Positions 26,476-34,938 of a DNA stretch of 64,000 nt are shown here, one piece after another. The notes beneath the pieces were generated by a model that did not search any database, had not been told where the DNA came from, and saw only the letters and a list, made by a program, of their open reading frames with translations. Source of the stretch: CAJQLB01 sp041392065 (GTDB lineage Bacteria; Bacteroidota; Bacteroidia; Flavobacteriales; Flavobacteriaceae); NCBI GenBank assembly GCA_041392065.1, contig JAWKMU010000003.1, forward strand, positions 434,001 through 498,000, written 5' to 3'. Made by a program: the position numbers and the translations under genes. Every line of letters begins with the position of its first letter. Positions within the stretch are counted from its first letter, which is position 1.

Positions 26476-29400
26476 TTAGAAATAAGCTTTTAACTGAATT
26501 GTTCCAGTATGAATAGTTTTACTAGTTTCAGTTTTTCTTCCAAAATAATTGAGGTTAAGATCTAAAAACTGAGTAATCTTTTTTTGGGCTAAAAGGTTCC
26601 AAGTAAAGTTTTTTCCTGGTTGTAAACCTTCCATCATTTGGTAACCAACAGGTGAATTGGCATTACCTTTAAAATCATTTGAGAAAAAGTTAATCTCGCC
26701 AGAAATTGCGGCATTTTGTGTATCAGTTAGTGTAAAAGACACACCATATTTTTGTTGCGTTAAGGTTTCTAAATTTCCAATGGTATTATCCTTATTTGTA
26801 AATTGATAAAAGGCATCAAACCTTACATTATCATTTAATAAATAAGAGAACTTCGGATTTATTTGAAACTCATCTATGTTAAAATTTTTGCTTGAAAAGT
26901 TTTCAGAAAAACTTTCATTGTTTTCAATTGAAGACAAAAGGGTTATCAACCATGTTTCAGCAATTTTATGGTTAAAATTCAATTGATGGCTTTTCAAACT
27001 ATTTTCAATAAATCCAAAGGAGAGTATGTTTTTAGCTTTGTTAGATAAATAAGTGTAAGAGGTTGTGTAACGTTGTTTCCCTCTGTTAAAAAACAGAACA
27101 TTTCTAAAATTAAGTTGTAATCCCAATTGGTTTTCGGCATCACTTTCAAAAGGATTAAGATTAAAATTACTACCATCTCGCTTAATTTTTCTGTCAATTA
27201 AATAAGAAGTTTGATTGTAAAGTTTTGTCCAAAAACTATTACTATCGGAATCTTGTGAAATGATTTGAGGGTTTATGGTTAGGGTTTGACTCAACCTATT
27301 TTGATGAGTTTTAATAAATACTTGGTTTGGTAACAATACTCTAATATATTTCCCTTGATCTTGAAATTGTGCTATTTCAAATTCTTCTAATTCTTGTACG
27401 CCATTGTTGTTATAGTCAATCCAAGTGTAAGCACCTTGTCCTGGCTCTACTTCAATATAAGTAAAACCTTGTTGAGGTAATGTGCCAGAATTTGTATCGA
27501 ACAATGTATTGAGTGTTACAACTTGCCTGAACAATTTTTGGTTGTATTGCAATCTGGAGTTTAGGGATTCTTCATCAACGATAGATTCGTCTTCAGATTT
27601 TAAATTTCTATAATTGAAATATAAAGCTAGGCTTGTATTGTTGTTTTGAATAATTCGAGAGTTTAAATAATAAGTTTTTGAGGTGTTTACTTTTTGTAAG
27701 CTATTATTTTTAATACTGTCATTAACTCTATTTTTGTAACCAATTTCAGCAAATACCTTTGTGCTATCTCCAACTCCTGTAAACACTTCATAAGCTTTAA
27801 AACGCTGGCTTAATGGCGTTAACTCTTCAGTTGCTTTATCTTTTTGTTCATTGTCTTCAGTAGAGAATCGCGTTCCAATCCAACCTTTGTTATAATTGTA
27901 TTTCAAATGATTGAATGAACGCAAAAAACTGGACGAATTTAAAGTAGAATTTGAATATAGAATACTCGTGTTTGAAAGTATATTAAATTGGTTAAGTCTT
28001 AAATTTGTTTGAAACACATGTCTATTACCATTGAAACTTTCTGAAAAATTAAGATGCTCAAATTGGTAGTTGAACCTTCCTTTTTTATGATGATTTAATG
28101 TTGTTCCAGCAATGAAAAGTTGCTGATTTCCCAGTGTCAAATCAATATTCCAATCTCTGCTAAATTCGGCATTATATAACTGTTCTATGGTTTTAAAATT
28201 TTGCTGGATGTAATCACCATCTACGTAAGCTTTTACATTCCAAAGACTGTCTGAACGTATTAAATCTTGTTCAATACGTAGTTTTCCAGCAAAACCATCA
28301 TTGTTAGTATCATCAAGGCTTGAAAATAAATTAAGGTCATTTTTACTGCCTGCTATTTCAAAATTTATGGTTGTTTTTTCAGTTGGTTTATAGCTGCCAT
28401 TTACTACAGCCATTTGCAGTTTTGTTGGAGCAATAAGTTGTACAATAGGCTCATAATTCCCTTGAGGAACTCCAGCAATTGGTGAAACGTATTCAAAAAT
28501 ATTTGCAATGGCATTGGTTGAGGTAATGATATAATTCCCTTGATTGGCGCCAACCAAGCTAAAACGAACACTAAACAACTCGTCATCTGGATTGTTTGAA
28601 AACACAAATGCTTCAACACCATCAATTAACTCCTTTTTATAAAGAATTCTATTTTCGTTATAACTTTCTTGAATAGCTGAAGGTGCAACCATTAGGCTTT
28701 CATCATCTCCAGCATCAGCAAGTAGTTGCGCTTGTTCTTCAGAAAGATTTTGTTGTAACGGTTGATTTTTAGCATCGTTTTCGTTGTACACAGTTGTATT
28801 TAATGTTAACTTTTCCGTTTTATAGGTACCACCACCATAAGCAACAAATCGCGAGTAATTTCTATCACTAAACTGATAATCTACAATGATTCGCATTTCA
28901 GAAGTAATTGGAAAAGTTGGGTTAAAAATGATTTCGCCAGCATTATAATCAATAATGTAATCTTCATTTTCACCTCTTGTTACTACTACACCATTCACAT
29001 AAACCGTTTCGCTACCAGATATAATAAGCACATAAAGTTCGCCATTTGAGCCTTGTAATTTGTAAGGACCTTGATTACCTTCTTGGGCTGTAAATTGACT
29101 TCTTCTAAATTGTCCTCTCACCAAAGCACCTGAAGCAAAAATTGTACTATTAGACTCTTCATGGTTAAGGTTAAAATTTACTGATAAACCTTGCACACGT
29201 TTTGTAAATCTAGCAAAATAGGAATCAGAATTTTTCAAGTCTATATCACCAGCTCTAATGTTCCAATCGTTACTAAATAATTCAATAAATACTTGATCAA
29301 ATTCATCCAATCGTTGTGAATAACCACTCTCTTGCAATGGTATGTTGGCATCTTGAATAGAGGCTCTTAAAGAAACTTTATCATTTAACTTACCAGAAAT

Positions 29401-29892
29401 TTGTAAATCCAATTCACTGTTAAGCACAGAATTTTGATTATTTCCAATTGTTACTCCTCGAGAAATACTTCCAGAAGTTGTTAATCCATCAAAAGGGATA
29501 AACGTTCTTTGTTCGCTTGGCTGAGATAATTGATAGAGCTTATTTAAGTCGTCTGTATTATCAACAATTATGGATTCGTCTAACTGCTTGTAGGTTTTAG
29601 TTAAAAAATCAGGAAAACGCAAATAATCAATAATCAGAGAATCTGTATCAATAGGTTTTTTAAATGTTAAAAGCGCTTTTTTAAAATCGATGTTATAGTA
29701 AGTACTATCAATAATGCTATTGTCTTTCTTTTTTAATAAAAACCAATTGTCGTTAATGCTTACAGAATCTATTTTAATGGAGTCACTTACCGCTACTTTT
29801 TTGCTTCTGTAATTTGTAGTTTGGTCTTGTGCGTAAAGACAATAGCCAAATAGAAAAATATAAAAAGTAGCTAGTAGTTTCATGTTGTACAT
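26476..29892 (-). CDS. Very large predicted outer-membrane beta-barrel protein
   Basis: A 1138-residue protein with a signal peptide (to about residue 21, CLYAQ), a short N-terminal beta region, then a long run of amphipathic strands ending in TIQLKAYF, as in outer-membrane barrels. The block GSISRGVTIGNNQNSVLNSE with SLRASIQDANIPLQESGYSQ and FDQVFIELFSNDW recurs in Bacteroidota surface proteins, and VNGVVVTRGENEDYIIDYNA resembles a strand-turn segment of SprA-like translocon proteins. It is about half the length of SprA, and I cannot assign it. It is a single gene, divergent from exonuclease III. An ATG at 29883 is an alternative start. Confidence 0.7.
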   Translation of the reverse strand: MYNMKLLATFYIFLFGYCLYAQDQTTNYRSKKVAVSDSIKIDSVSINDNWFLLKKKDNSIIDSTYYNIDFKKALLTFKKPIDTDSLIIDYLRFPDFLTKTYKQLDESIIVDNTDDLNKLYQLSQPSEQRTFIPFDGLTTSGSISRGVTIGNNQNSVLNSELDLQISGKLNDKVSLRASIQDANIPLQESGYSQRLDEFDQVFIELFSNDWNIRAGDIDLKNSDSYFARFTKRVQGLSVNFNLNHEESNSTIFASGALVRGQFRRSQFTAQEGNQGPYKLQGSNGELYVLIISGSETVYVNGVVVTRGENEDYIIDYNAGEIIFNPTFPITSEMRIIVDYQFSDRNYSRFVAYGGGTYKTEKLTLNTTVYNENDAKNQPLQQNLSEEQAQLLADAGDDESLMVAPSAIQESYNENRILYKKELIDGVEAFVFSNNPDDELFSVRFSLVGANQGNYIITSTNAIANIFEYVSPIAGVPQGNYEPIVQLIAPTKLQMAVVNGSYKPTEKTTINFEIAGSKNDLNLFSSLDDTNNDGFAGKLRIEQDLIRSDSLWNVKAYVDGDYIQQNFKTIEQLYNAEFSRDWNIDLTLGNQQLFIAGTTLNHHKKGRFNYQFEHLNFSESFNGNRHVFQTNLRLNQFNILSNTSILYSNSTLNSSSFLRSFNHLKYNYNKGWIGTRFSTEDNEQKDKATEELTPLSQRFKAYEVFTGVGDSTKVFAEIGYKNRVNDSIKNNSLQKVNTSKTYYLNSRIIQNNNTSLALYFNYRNLKSEDESIVDEESLNSRLQYNQKLFRQVVTLNTLFDTNSGTLPQQGFTYIEVEPGQGAYTWIDYNNNGVQELEEFEIAQFQDQGKYIRVLLPNQVFIKTHQNRLSQTLTINPQIISQDSDSNSFWTKLYNQTSYLIDRKIKRDGSNFNLNPFESDAENQLGLQLNFRNVLFFNRGKQRYTTSYTYLSNKAKNILSFGFIENSLKSHQLNFNHKIAETWLITLLSSIENNESFSENFSSKNFNIDEFQINPKFSYLLNDNVRFDAFYQFTNKDNTIGNLETLTQQKYGVSFTLTDTQNAAISGEINFFSNDFKGNANSPVGYQMMEGLQPGKNFTWNLLAQKKITQFLDLNLNYFGRKTETSKTIHTGTIQLKAYF

Positions 29893-30005
29893 TAACTAAA
29901 AACCTATTAAATTATTTTGTTAATAGATTTCGTTAAAACTGCTTTAAATTAATAGTGTAAAAGTAACGCATTATTTATTTTAGCTAAAAATACTTAAATA
30001 AATAG

Positions 30006-30764
30006 ATGAAAATCATCTCCTACAATGTTAACGGCATAAGAGCAGCAATAAATAAAGGTTTTACAGATTGGTTAAAAAGTGCGAATCCAGATGTGATTTG
30101 TCTGCAAGAAATAAAAGCCATGGAAGAACAATTGGATCTTTCACTTTTTGAAGACATTGGTTACAAATATCAGTATTGGTTTAGTGCACAGAAAAAAGGA
30201 TATAGTGGCGTTGCTATTCTCAGTAAAATAGAACCTAATCATGTTGAATATGGCACAGGAATAGAATCTATGGATGTTGAGGGTAGAAATTTACGCGCCG
30301 ATTTTGATGGACTTTCTGTTATGAGCTTATACTTACCTTCAGGCACCAACGATTTGAGATTACAACATAAACTGGATTATATGGATATGTTTCAAGACTA
30401 TATTAATGAATTGAAACAAGCCATACCAAACCTAATTATTTTGGGAGATTATAACATTTGCCATGAAGAAATAGACATTCATAATCCGAAAATGACAGGA
30501 GTTTCTGGATTTCTTCCAGAAGAACGCAAGTGGATTGGAAAGTTTATAGATAATGGTTTTATTGATGCTTTTAGATTCTTGCATCCTGAAAAACAAGAAT
30601 ATAGCTGGTGGAGTTATCGTGCCAATGCTAGAGCTAACAACAAGGGTTGGCGTTTGGATTACGCCATGGTTGCACAACCTTTACAAGAAAATATTAAAAG
30701 GAGCGTTATACTCACCGAAGCAGTGCACAGTGACCATTGCCCAATTTTAGTAGAAATCAATTAA
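30006..30764 (+). CDS. xth: Exodeoxyribonuclease III / AP endonuclease
   Basis: Base-excision repair enzyme that cuts at abasic sites and has 3'-5' exonuclease activity. The 252 residues hold the EEP-fold catalytic set: SYNVNGIRAAINKGF, CLQEIKA (metal Glu), GYSGVAILSK, LYLPSGTN, ILGDYNICHEEIDIH (Asp/Asn), GWRLDYAMVAQ and VHSDHCPILVEI (Asp-His at the end). Length is normal. It starts 113 nt after the divergent barrel gene start and is followed 13 nt later by the OmpA lipoprotein gene. Confidence 0.95.
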   Translation: MKIISYNVNGIRAAINKGFTDWLKSANPDVICLQEIKAMEEQLDLSLFEDIGYKYQYWFSAQKKGYSGVAILSKIEPNHVEYGTGIESMDVEGRNLRADFDGLSVMSLYLPSGTNDLRLQHKLDYMDMFQDYINELKQAIPNLIILGDYNICHEEIDIHNPKMTGVSGFLPEERKWIGKFIDNGFIDAFRFLHPEKQEYSWWSYRANARANNKGWRLDYAMVAQPLQENIKRSVILTEAVHSDHCPILVEIN

Positions 30765-30777
30765 AAACAACCTAACA

Positions 30778-31737
30778 ATGATTAAAAAAAGTGTATTAGT
30801 AGCATTAACATTAGTATTGGCTGCCTCATGTGTTTCGCCAAAAGTGTACAAAGAATTGGAAGATAAATATGCCAATTTAAAGAAAGAGCATCGTAGTTTG
30901 TCTGATGCTCACGACGAATTAATGCAGGCTAAGTCCAAACTCGAAAATGAAATGGCTGCATTGCAAAATAGTTATGACAAGACCTTGATGCAACGTGATA
31001 AATTACAAAGCGATTATAATGCACTAAAATCAAATTATGATAATTTAAAAGCATCTTATGATGCTTTAGAAAAAAATAGTTCGGCAGCCATTGCTGAAAA
31101 TTCAAAGAAAAACAGAGAGCTCTTAGCACAACTTGAAGCTAAAGAACAAGCTCTTGCTGCTGAAAATGCTAGACTTGAAGCGCTTAAAAAACAATTGGAA
31201 GATAGGTCGAATAGAATTACTGAACTTGAAAGTGTTATTGCAGCAAAAGATAAAGCAATGACAGATTTAAAAAACGCAATCTCACGAGCCTTGACTGATT
31301 TTGAAGGTAAAGGCTTAACTGTTGAGCTTCGCGATGGCAAAGTATACGTGTCTATGGAAAACAAACTGTTATTCCAATCTGGAAGTTGGGCAGTTGGTAG
31401 TCAAGGTCGTCAAGCTGTTCAGCAGCTTGGAAGTGTATTGGCCGACAATCCAGATATTGCCATTTTAATTGAAGGGCATACAGACAATGTACCTTATACT
31501 GGAAATGGACAATTAAGTGGCAACTGGGATTTATCTACAAAACGCGCAACAGCTATTGTAAATATTCTAAGAGAGAATGCTAATATTAATCCAGAGAATT
31601 TAACAGCTGCAGGACGAGGTGAATATGCTCCTGTAGCAACAAACGAGACAGCAGAAGGTAAAGCTAAAAACAGACGTATTGAAGTGATATTAACACCTAA
31701 ATTAGATGAGCTTTCCAAATTGCTTAATGAAAACTAA
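30778..31737 (+). CDS. OmpA-family lipoprotein with coiled-coil stalk
   Basis: Outer-membrane lipoprotein of 319 residues (lipobox LVLAASCVSP) that anchors the envelope to peptidoglycan. A long coiled coil (about 25-165: KLENEMAALQNSYDKTLMQR, ENARLEALKKQLEDR) leads to an OmpA-like domain at ~175-310 with the peptidoglycan-binding motif ILIEGHTDNVPYTG, WDLSTKRATAIVNIL, GRGEYAPVATNETAEGKAKN and RRIEVIL. It lies 13 nt after xth, so it is probably co-transcribed. It is followed by a hairpin-rich spacer. Confidence 0.9.
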   Translation: MIKKSVLVALTLVLAASCVSPKVYKELEDKYANLKKEHRSLSDAHDELMQAKSKLENEMAALQNSYDKTLMQRDKLQSDYNALKSNYDNLKASYDALEKNSSAAIAENSKKNRELLAQLEAKEQALAAENARLEALKKQLEDRSNRITELESVIAAKDKAMTDLKNAISRALTDFEGKGLTVELRDGKVYVSMENKLLFQSGSWAVGSQGRQAVQQLGSVLADNPDIAILIEGHTDNVPYTGNGQLSGNWDLSTKRATAIVNILRENANINPENLTAAGRGEYAPVATNETAEGKAKNRRIEVILTPKLDELSKLLNEN

Positions 31738-31755
31738 TAGCCGTCATTCCTACTT

Positions 31756-31781
31756 GTCACACTGAGCTTGTCGAAGTGTGA
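31756..31781. repeat. Dispersed hairpin repeat, TGAGC-N3-TCGAAG family, copy 1
   Basis: TCACACT (31757-31763) pairs with AGTGTGA (31775-31781) around a loop containing GAGCTTGTCGA. An outer ATTCC/GGAAT pair (31746-31750 and 31785-31789) extends the structure. Similar elements occur at 31875-31898 and 47581-47604. Confidence 0.65.
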
Positions 31782-31816
31782 TGCGGAATCCACTAACACA
31801 TAGAATTTATTAATTA

Positions 31817-31851
31817 AAACCTTTCAGCCTTAAAAATCTGAAAGGTTTTTT
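31817..31851 (+). terminator. Intrinsic terminator downstream of the OmpA gene
   Basis: AAAACCTTTCAG (31817-31828 region) pairs with CTGAAAGGTTTT (about 31838-31849), ending in a T run. Reads in the plus direction after xth-ompA. Confidence 0.8.
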
Positions 31852-31874
31852 ATATTTATCCTAATTATTATAAT

Positions 31875-31898
31875 GTCAGACTGAGCTTATCGAAGTCT
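31875..31898. repeat. Dispersed hairpin repeat, TGAGC-N3-TCGAAG family, copy 2
   Basis: AGACT (31878-31882) pairs with AGTCT (31894-31898) around GAGCTTATCGA. The same GTCA start and central TGAGCTTATCGAAG identify it as a variant of copy 1. Confidence 0.6.
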
Positions 31899-31927
31899 AT
31901 TTAAAATAAAGTTTAATTAAAAAGAGA

Positions 31928-31945
31928 TTCCCACTTACGTGGGAA
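31928..31945. repeat. Palindromic hairpin just before the aldo-keto reductase start
   Basis: TTCCCAC (31928-31934) with GTGGGAA (31939-31945), loop TTAC. It ends 6 nt before the ATG at 31952, so the structure would sit on the ribosome-entry zone. The palindromic form resembles a REP-like element. Confidence 0.65.
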
Positions 31946-31951
31946 GTAAGC

Positions 31952-32992
31952 ATGAAATACACTGCCTTACCCAACACCAATATAAAAGTTAGTAAAATAT
32001 GTTTAGGAACCATGACTTGGGGAAACCAAAATACGGAAGCCGAAGGTCATGCTCAAATGGATATGGCAATTGAAAAAGGTATTAACTTTTTTGATACTGC
32101 CGAATTGTACCCAGTTCCAGCCGAACCTAAAACTAGTGGACGAACAAGTGAAATTATTGGCACTTGGTTTAAGAAAACAGGTAATCGTGATAAGATAGTT
32201 TTAGCCAGTAAAATTGTTGGTAGATCAAGCGATTATGTAAGGCATATCAGAACTACTGGTTTTGGCCCAAGTTCTATAACAGATGCAGTAAATAAAGAGC
32301 TTAAACGGTTACAAACTGATTATATTGATTTGTACCAATTACATTGGCCAGAACGTAATACCAATACATTCGGAGTTAGAGACTATAAACATGATGTTAC
32401 TGATACCTGGAAAGATAATTTTAATGAAGTGTTACATGATTTAGACAAAGAAATTAAGGCAGGAAAAATCCGTTATGTTGGTATTTCAAATGAAAAAGCT
32501 TGGGGAACCATGCGTTTTTTGGAAGAATCCAAAAAGCATAATTTACCGCGAATGATTAGCATACAAAATGCGTATTCTTTATTAAACAGAACTTTTGAAG
32601 GAGACTTGGCAGAAATTGCCATGCGCGAAAACGTTAAGCTTTTAGCCTATTCTCCAATGGCATTTGGTGTGTTATCTGGTAAATACATAAAAGGTACAGC
32701 AGCAGATAATGCGAGATTAAAGTTGTTTCCGCGTTTTGCAAGGTATAGTAGTGATCAAGCTACTGAAGCTACCAAAGCCTATTTAAAGTTGGCTGAAGAA
32801 AATAATTTAAGTTTAGCACAAATGTCTTTAGCTTTTGTTAACCAGCAACCTTTTGTGCTGAGTAATATTATTGGAGCAACAACTTTAGAGCAATTGGAAG
32901 AAAATATTAATAGTATTCATGTTGAGCTAAGCAATGAGATGTTGGCAAAAATAAATGCAATTCATGCAAATATTCCAAATCCTGCGCCTTAA
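31952..32992 (+). CDS. Aldo/keto reductase (Tas-like)
   Basis: NAD(P)H-dependent oxidoreductase of 346 residues with the TIM-barrel AKR pattern: the catalytic Asp/Tyr/Lys/His set is in FFDTAELYPVP (Asp and Tyr), KIVLASKIVG (Lys) and LYQLHWPERNTNTFG (His). The YVGISNEKAWGTMRFLEE and IGATTLEQLEENINSI segments hold the cofactor-binding parts. Family members of the Tas/YhdN branch act on aldehydes or unknown carbonyls; the physiological substrate is unknown. The gene stands alone behind a repeat-rich spacer and ends with a terminator. Confidence 0.9.
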   Translation: MKYTALPNTNIKVSKICLGTMTWGNQNTEAEGHAQMDMAIEKGINFFDTAELYPVPAEPKTSGRTSEIIGTWFKKTGNRDKIVLASKIVGRSSDYVRHIRTTGFGPSSITDAVNKELKRLQTDYIDLYQLHWPERNTNTFGVRDYKHDVTDTWKDNFNEVLHDLDKEIKAGKIRYVGISNEKAWGTMRFLEESKKHNLPRMISIQNAYSLLNRTFEGDLAEIAMRENVKLLAYSPMAFGVLSGKYIKGTAADNARLKLFPRFARYSSDQATEATKAYLKLAEENNLSLAQMSLAFVNQQPFVLSNIIGATTLEQLEENINSIHVELSNEMLAKINAIHANIPNPAP

Positions 32993-33012
32993 GATTTATC
33001 AGTTATAAAAAC

Positions 33013-33059
33013 AAAAAAGCCTCTCCATTTCCGAAGTCTCGGAAGGAAAGGCTTTTTTT
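33013..33059. terminator. Bidirectional terminator between the aldo-keto reductase and RNase G genes
   Basis: AAAAAAGCCT...AGGCTTTTTT outer stem with an inner TTCCGA/TCGGAA hairpin. The poly-A side serves as the T run for the minus-strand rng transcript, whose stop codon (33058-33060) lies at the edge. Confidence 0.8.
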
Positions 33060-34605
33060 ATAATTGTATTGTGTTACCATCTTTGTCTTTAAAGTGGTAC
33101 TCTAAATATGTGTAAGCATCTCTTGGTAATATTTTCACCCATTTTTTGTGTTCAAAATACCATTTTGAACGCATTGATGGAAAGCCTTTAGTTAAAAAGG
33201 CTGCTATAAAAGGATGTGTGTTTAAGGTCACCTTTTTATAGTCTTTTTTAATAATTTGATCTAAATCGTTTTTAATTTTTTCCACGATTTTTATTGGTGC
33301 TTCAACCTCTTGTCCATTTAAACCATTTGGATTTTCTTCTCTGGTTTTAATGTTCATTTCTGGTCGTGTGCGTTGTCTTGTAATTTGTATCAAGCCAAAT
33401 TTACTTGGTGGCAAAATTTTGTGTTTCGCCCTATCATCTTTCATTTCATCACGAAGATGATTAAACAATTTTTTACGGTTTTCAGCATTATTCATATCAA
33501 TAAAATCAACTACGATAATGCCTCCCATATCACGCAAGCGTAATTGTCTGGCCATTTCTGTAGCTGCTATTAAATTAACTTCTAATGCAGTATCCTCTTG
33601 GTTGGTTGCCTTGTTAGATCGGTTTCCGCTATTTACGTCAATAACATGAAGTGCTTCAGTATGTTCTATTACTAAATAAGCACCTTTTGCCATAGACACA
33701 GTGCGTCCAAAGGATGTTTTTATTTGCCGCTCAATTCCATATTTTTCAAAAATTGGAACATTGCCTTGATGCAACTTAACAATTGATTCTTTTTTTGGTG
33801 CAATTTCTTGCACATAATCTTTAATTTGAATGTAAAGCGATTCATCATCTACAATAATTGAAGTAAAAGTGTCATTGAAAATGTCTCTTAAAATAGAAGA
33901 GGCTTTGTTCAATTCTCCTAAAACTTTAGTGGGATGATCTGCTTTGTGTAGCTTTTTGCACATTGCTGTCCAACGACTTAGCAAGTTTTGCAAATCTCTA
34001 TCTAATTCCGCTACTTTTTTGCCTTCAGCAACTGTACGTACAATAACGCCAAATCCTTTTGGCGTAATGCTTTTTACTAATCTTTTTAGCCTGTCTTTTT
34101 CTTCTTTGCTTTCAATTTTTTGAGAAATTGAAATACGATCAGAAAAAGGAACCAAAACGATATATCTACCAGCTATTGAAATCTCTGAACTAATTCGAGG
34201 TCCTTTGGTAGATATTGGTTCTTTTACAACTTGTACTAATACAGATTGATTTGATTTTAAAACGTCAGTGATACTGCCGTTTTTATCAATATCTTTTTCA
34301 AATGGGAAATTTTTTAAAGAATAATCTTTAAGTTTACCTGTGCTTACACGTTTTACGAATTTTAAAAGGGAAGGGAGTTTTGGACCTAAATCGTGATAAT
34401 GCAAAAATGCATCTTTTTCATAACCTACATTAACAAATGCAGCATTAAGTCCTTGGACAGATTTTCTAACTTTGGCTATAAACACATCGCCAACAGAAAA
34501 GTTGTTGTCGTCCTCTTCTTTTTGTAATTCGATAAGTCTTCCATCTTTTAATAAGGCAAAATCAACAGCATCTGAATTAGAACGAATAATGAGTTCTTTA
34601 TTCAT
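33058..34605 (-). CDS. rng: Ribonuclease E/G family protein
   Basis: Endoribonuclease of RNA decay and rRNA maturation, 515 residues (RNase G size, without the long E. coli RNase E tail). An S1 RNA-binding domain is at the N-terminus (FSVGDVFIAKVRKSVQGLNA, GYEKDAFLHYHDLG), and the catalytic part has two acidic sites: LHVIDVNSGNRSNKATNQED and GGIIVVDFIDMNN. The C-terminal region is the usual small domain. The start ATG at 34605 follows a long leader that contains several hairpins, and 204 nt upstream is the 29-residue basic protein. Confidence 0.93.
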   Translation of the reverse strand: MNKELIIRSNSDAVDFALLKDGRLIELQKEEDDNNFSVGDVFIAKVRKSVQGLNAAFVNVGYEKDAFLHYHDLGPKLPSLLKFVKRVSTGKLKDYSLKNFPFEKDIDKNGSITDVLKSNQSVLVQVVKEPISTKGPRISSEISIAGRYIVLVPFSDRISISQKIESKEEKDRLKRLVKSITPKGFGVIVRTVAEGKKVAELDRDLQNLLSRWTAMCKKLHKADHPTKVLGELNKASSILRDIFNDTFTSIIVDDESLYIQIKDYVQEIAPKKESIVKLHQGNVPIFEKYGIERQIKTSFGRTVSMAKGAYLVIEHTEALHVIDVNSGNRSNKATNQEDTALEVNLIAATEMARQLRLRDMGGIIVVDFIDMNNAENRKKLFNHLRDEMKDDRAKHKILPPSKFGLIQITRQRTRPEMNIKTREENPNGLNGQEVEAPIKIVEKIKNDLDQIIKKDYKKVTLNTHPFIAAFLTKGFPSMRSKWYFEHKKWVKILPRDAYTYLEYHFKDKDGNTIQL

Positions 34606-34618
34606 ATTGTTAATTTAA

Positions 34619-34652
34619 ATCCATCAAGACTTTGTTGTCTTGATAGATGGAT
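34619..34652 (-). promoter_or_regulatory. Strong hairpin in the rng leader
   Basis: ATCCATCAAGAC (34619-34630) pairs with GTCTTGAT...ATGGAT (34637-34652) with a 4-nt bulge, ending about 14 nt from the rng start codon. It lies in the 5' untranslated part of a minus-strand rng transcript. In E. coli the related RNase E controls its own leader, so autoregulation is possible but unproved. Confidence 0.5.
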
Positions 34653-34676
34653 TGTACATATTTTTTGATCACAGGT

Positions 34677-34693
34677 TCCCGAACTTTTCGGGA
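34677..34693. repeat. Hairpin TCCCGAA/TTCGGGA in the rng leader
   Basis: Perfect 7-bp stem with 3-nt loop. A second hairpin with GTGCT/AGCAC inside AATTCAC/GTGAATT follows at about 34706-34747. Both lie upstream of rng, adding to a structured leader or a cluster of REP-like elements. Confidence 0.55.
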
Positions 34694-34777
34694 TTTTACT
34701 GTAAAATTCACTAAGGTGCTAAGGTAAAAGCACTTTTTTGGTGAATTTAATATCAAAGAACGTTTTTTTAATAAAAC

Positions 34778-34807
34778 CGAAAAAGTAGTTGTAAAACTAC
34801 TTTTTCG
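34778..34807 (-). terminator. Probable terminator after the 29-residue basic protein
   Basis: CGAAAAAGTAGT/ACTACTTTTTCG, 12-bp stem with a 6-nt loop, immediately downstream of the basic-protein stop. The minus-strand tail after the stem (GGTTTTAT) is only weakly T-rich, so this is a tentative call. Confidence 0.6.
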
Positions 34808-34809
34808 AA

Positions 34810-34899
34810 TTATTTTTTCTTGTGACGGTTAGCGCGTCTTCTTTTTTTGCGCTTATGCGTCGCTACCTTGTGTCTTTTTCTTTTTTTACCACTTGGCAT
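34810..34899 (-). CDS. 29-residue Lys/Arg-rich basic protein
   Basis: An ATG (34899) and TAA (34810) enclose MPSGKKRKRHKVATHKRKKR plus nine more residues, with 21 of 29 residues Lys, Arg or His. It is below the normal length cut-off and would be missed. The composition and length resemble small ribosomal proteins such as THX/bS22-type or a proposed Bacteroidota ribosome protein, but identity is not provable here. The third-position pattern (AAA/AGA/CGC, GTA) and a clean stop support real coding. It sits between HU and rng with a hairpin behind it. Confidence 0.6.
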   Translation of the reverse strand: MPSGKKRKRHKVATHKRKKRRRANRHKKK

Positions 34900-34938
34900 A
34901 AATAGTGTTTTTTAAAAATTAATACTTTACTAATATTT

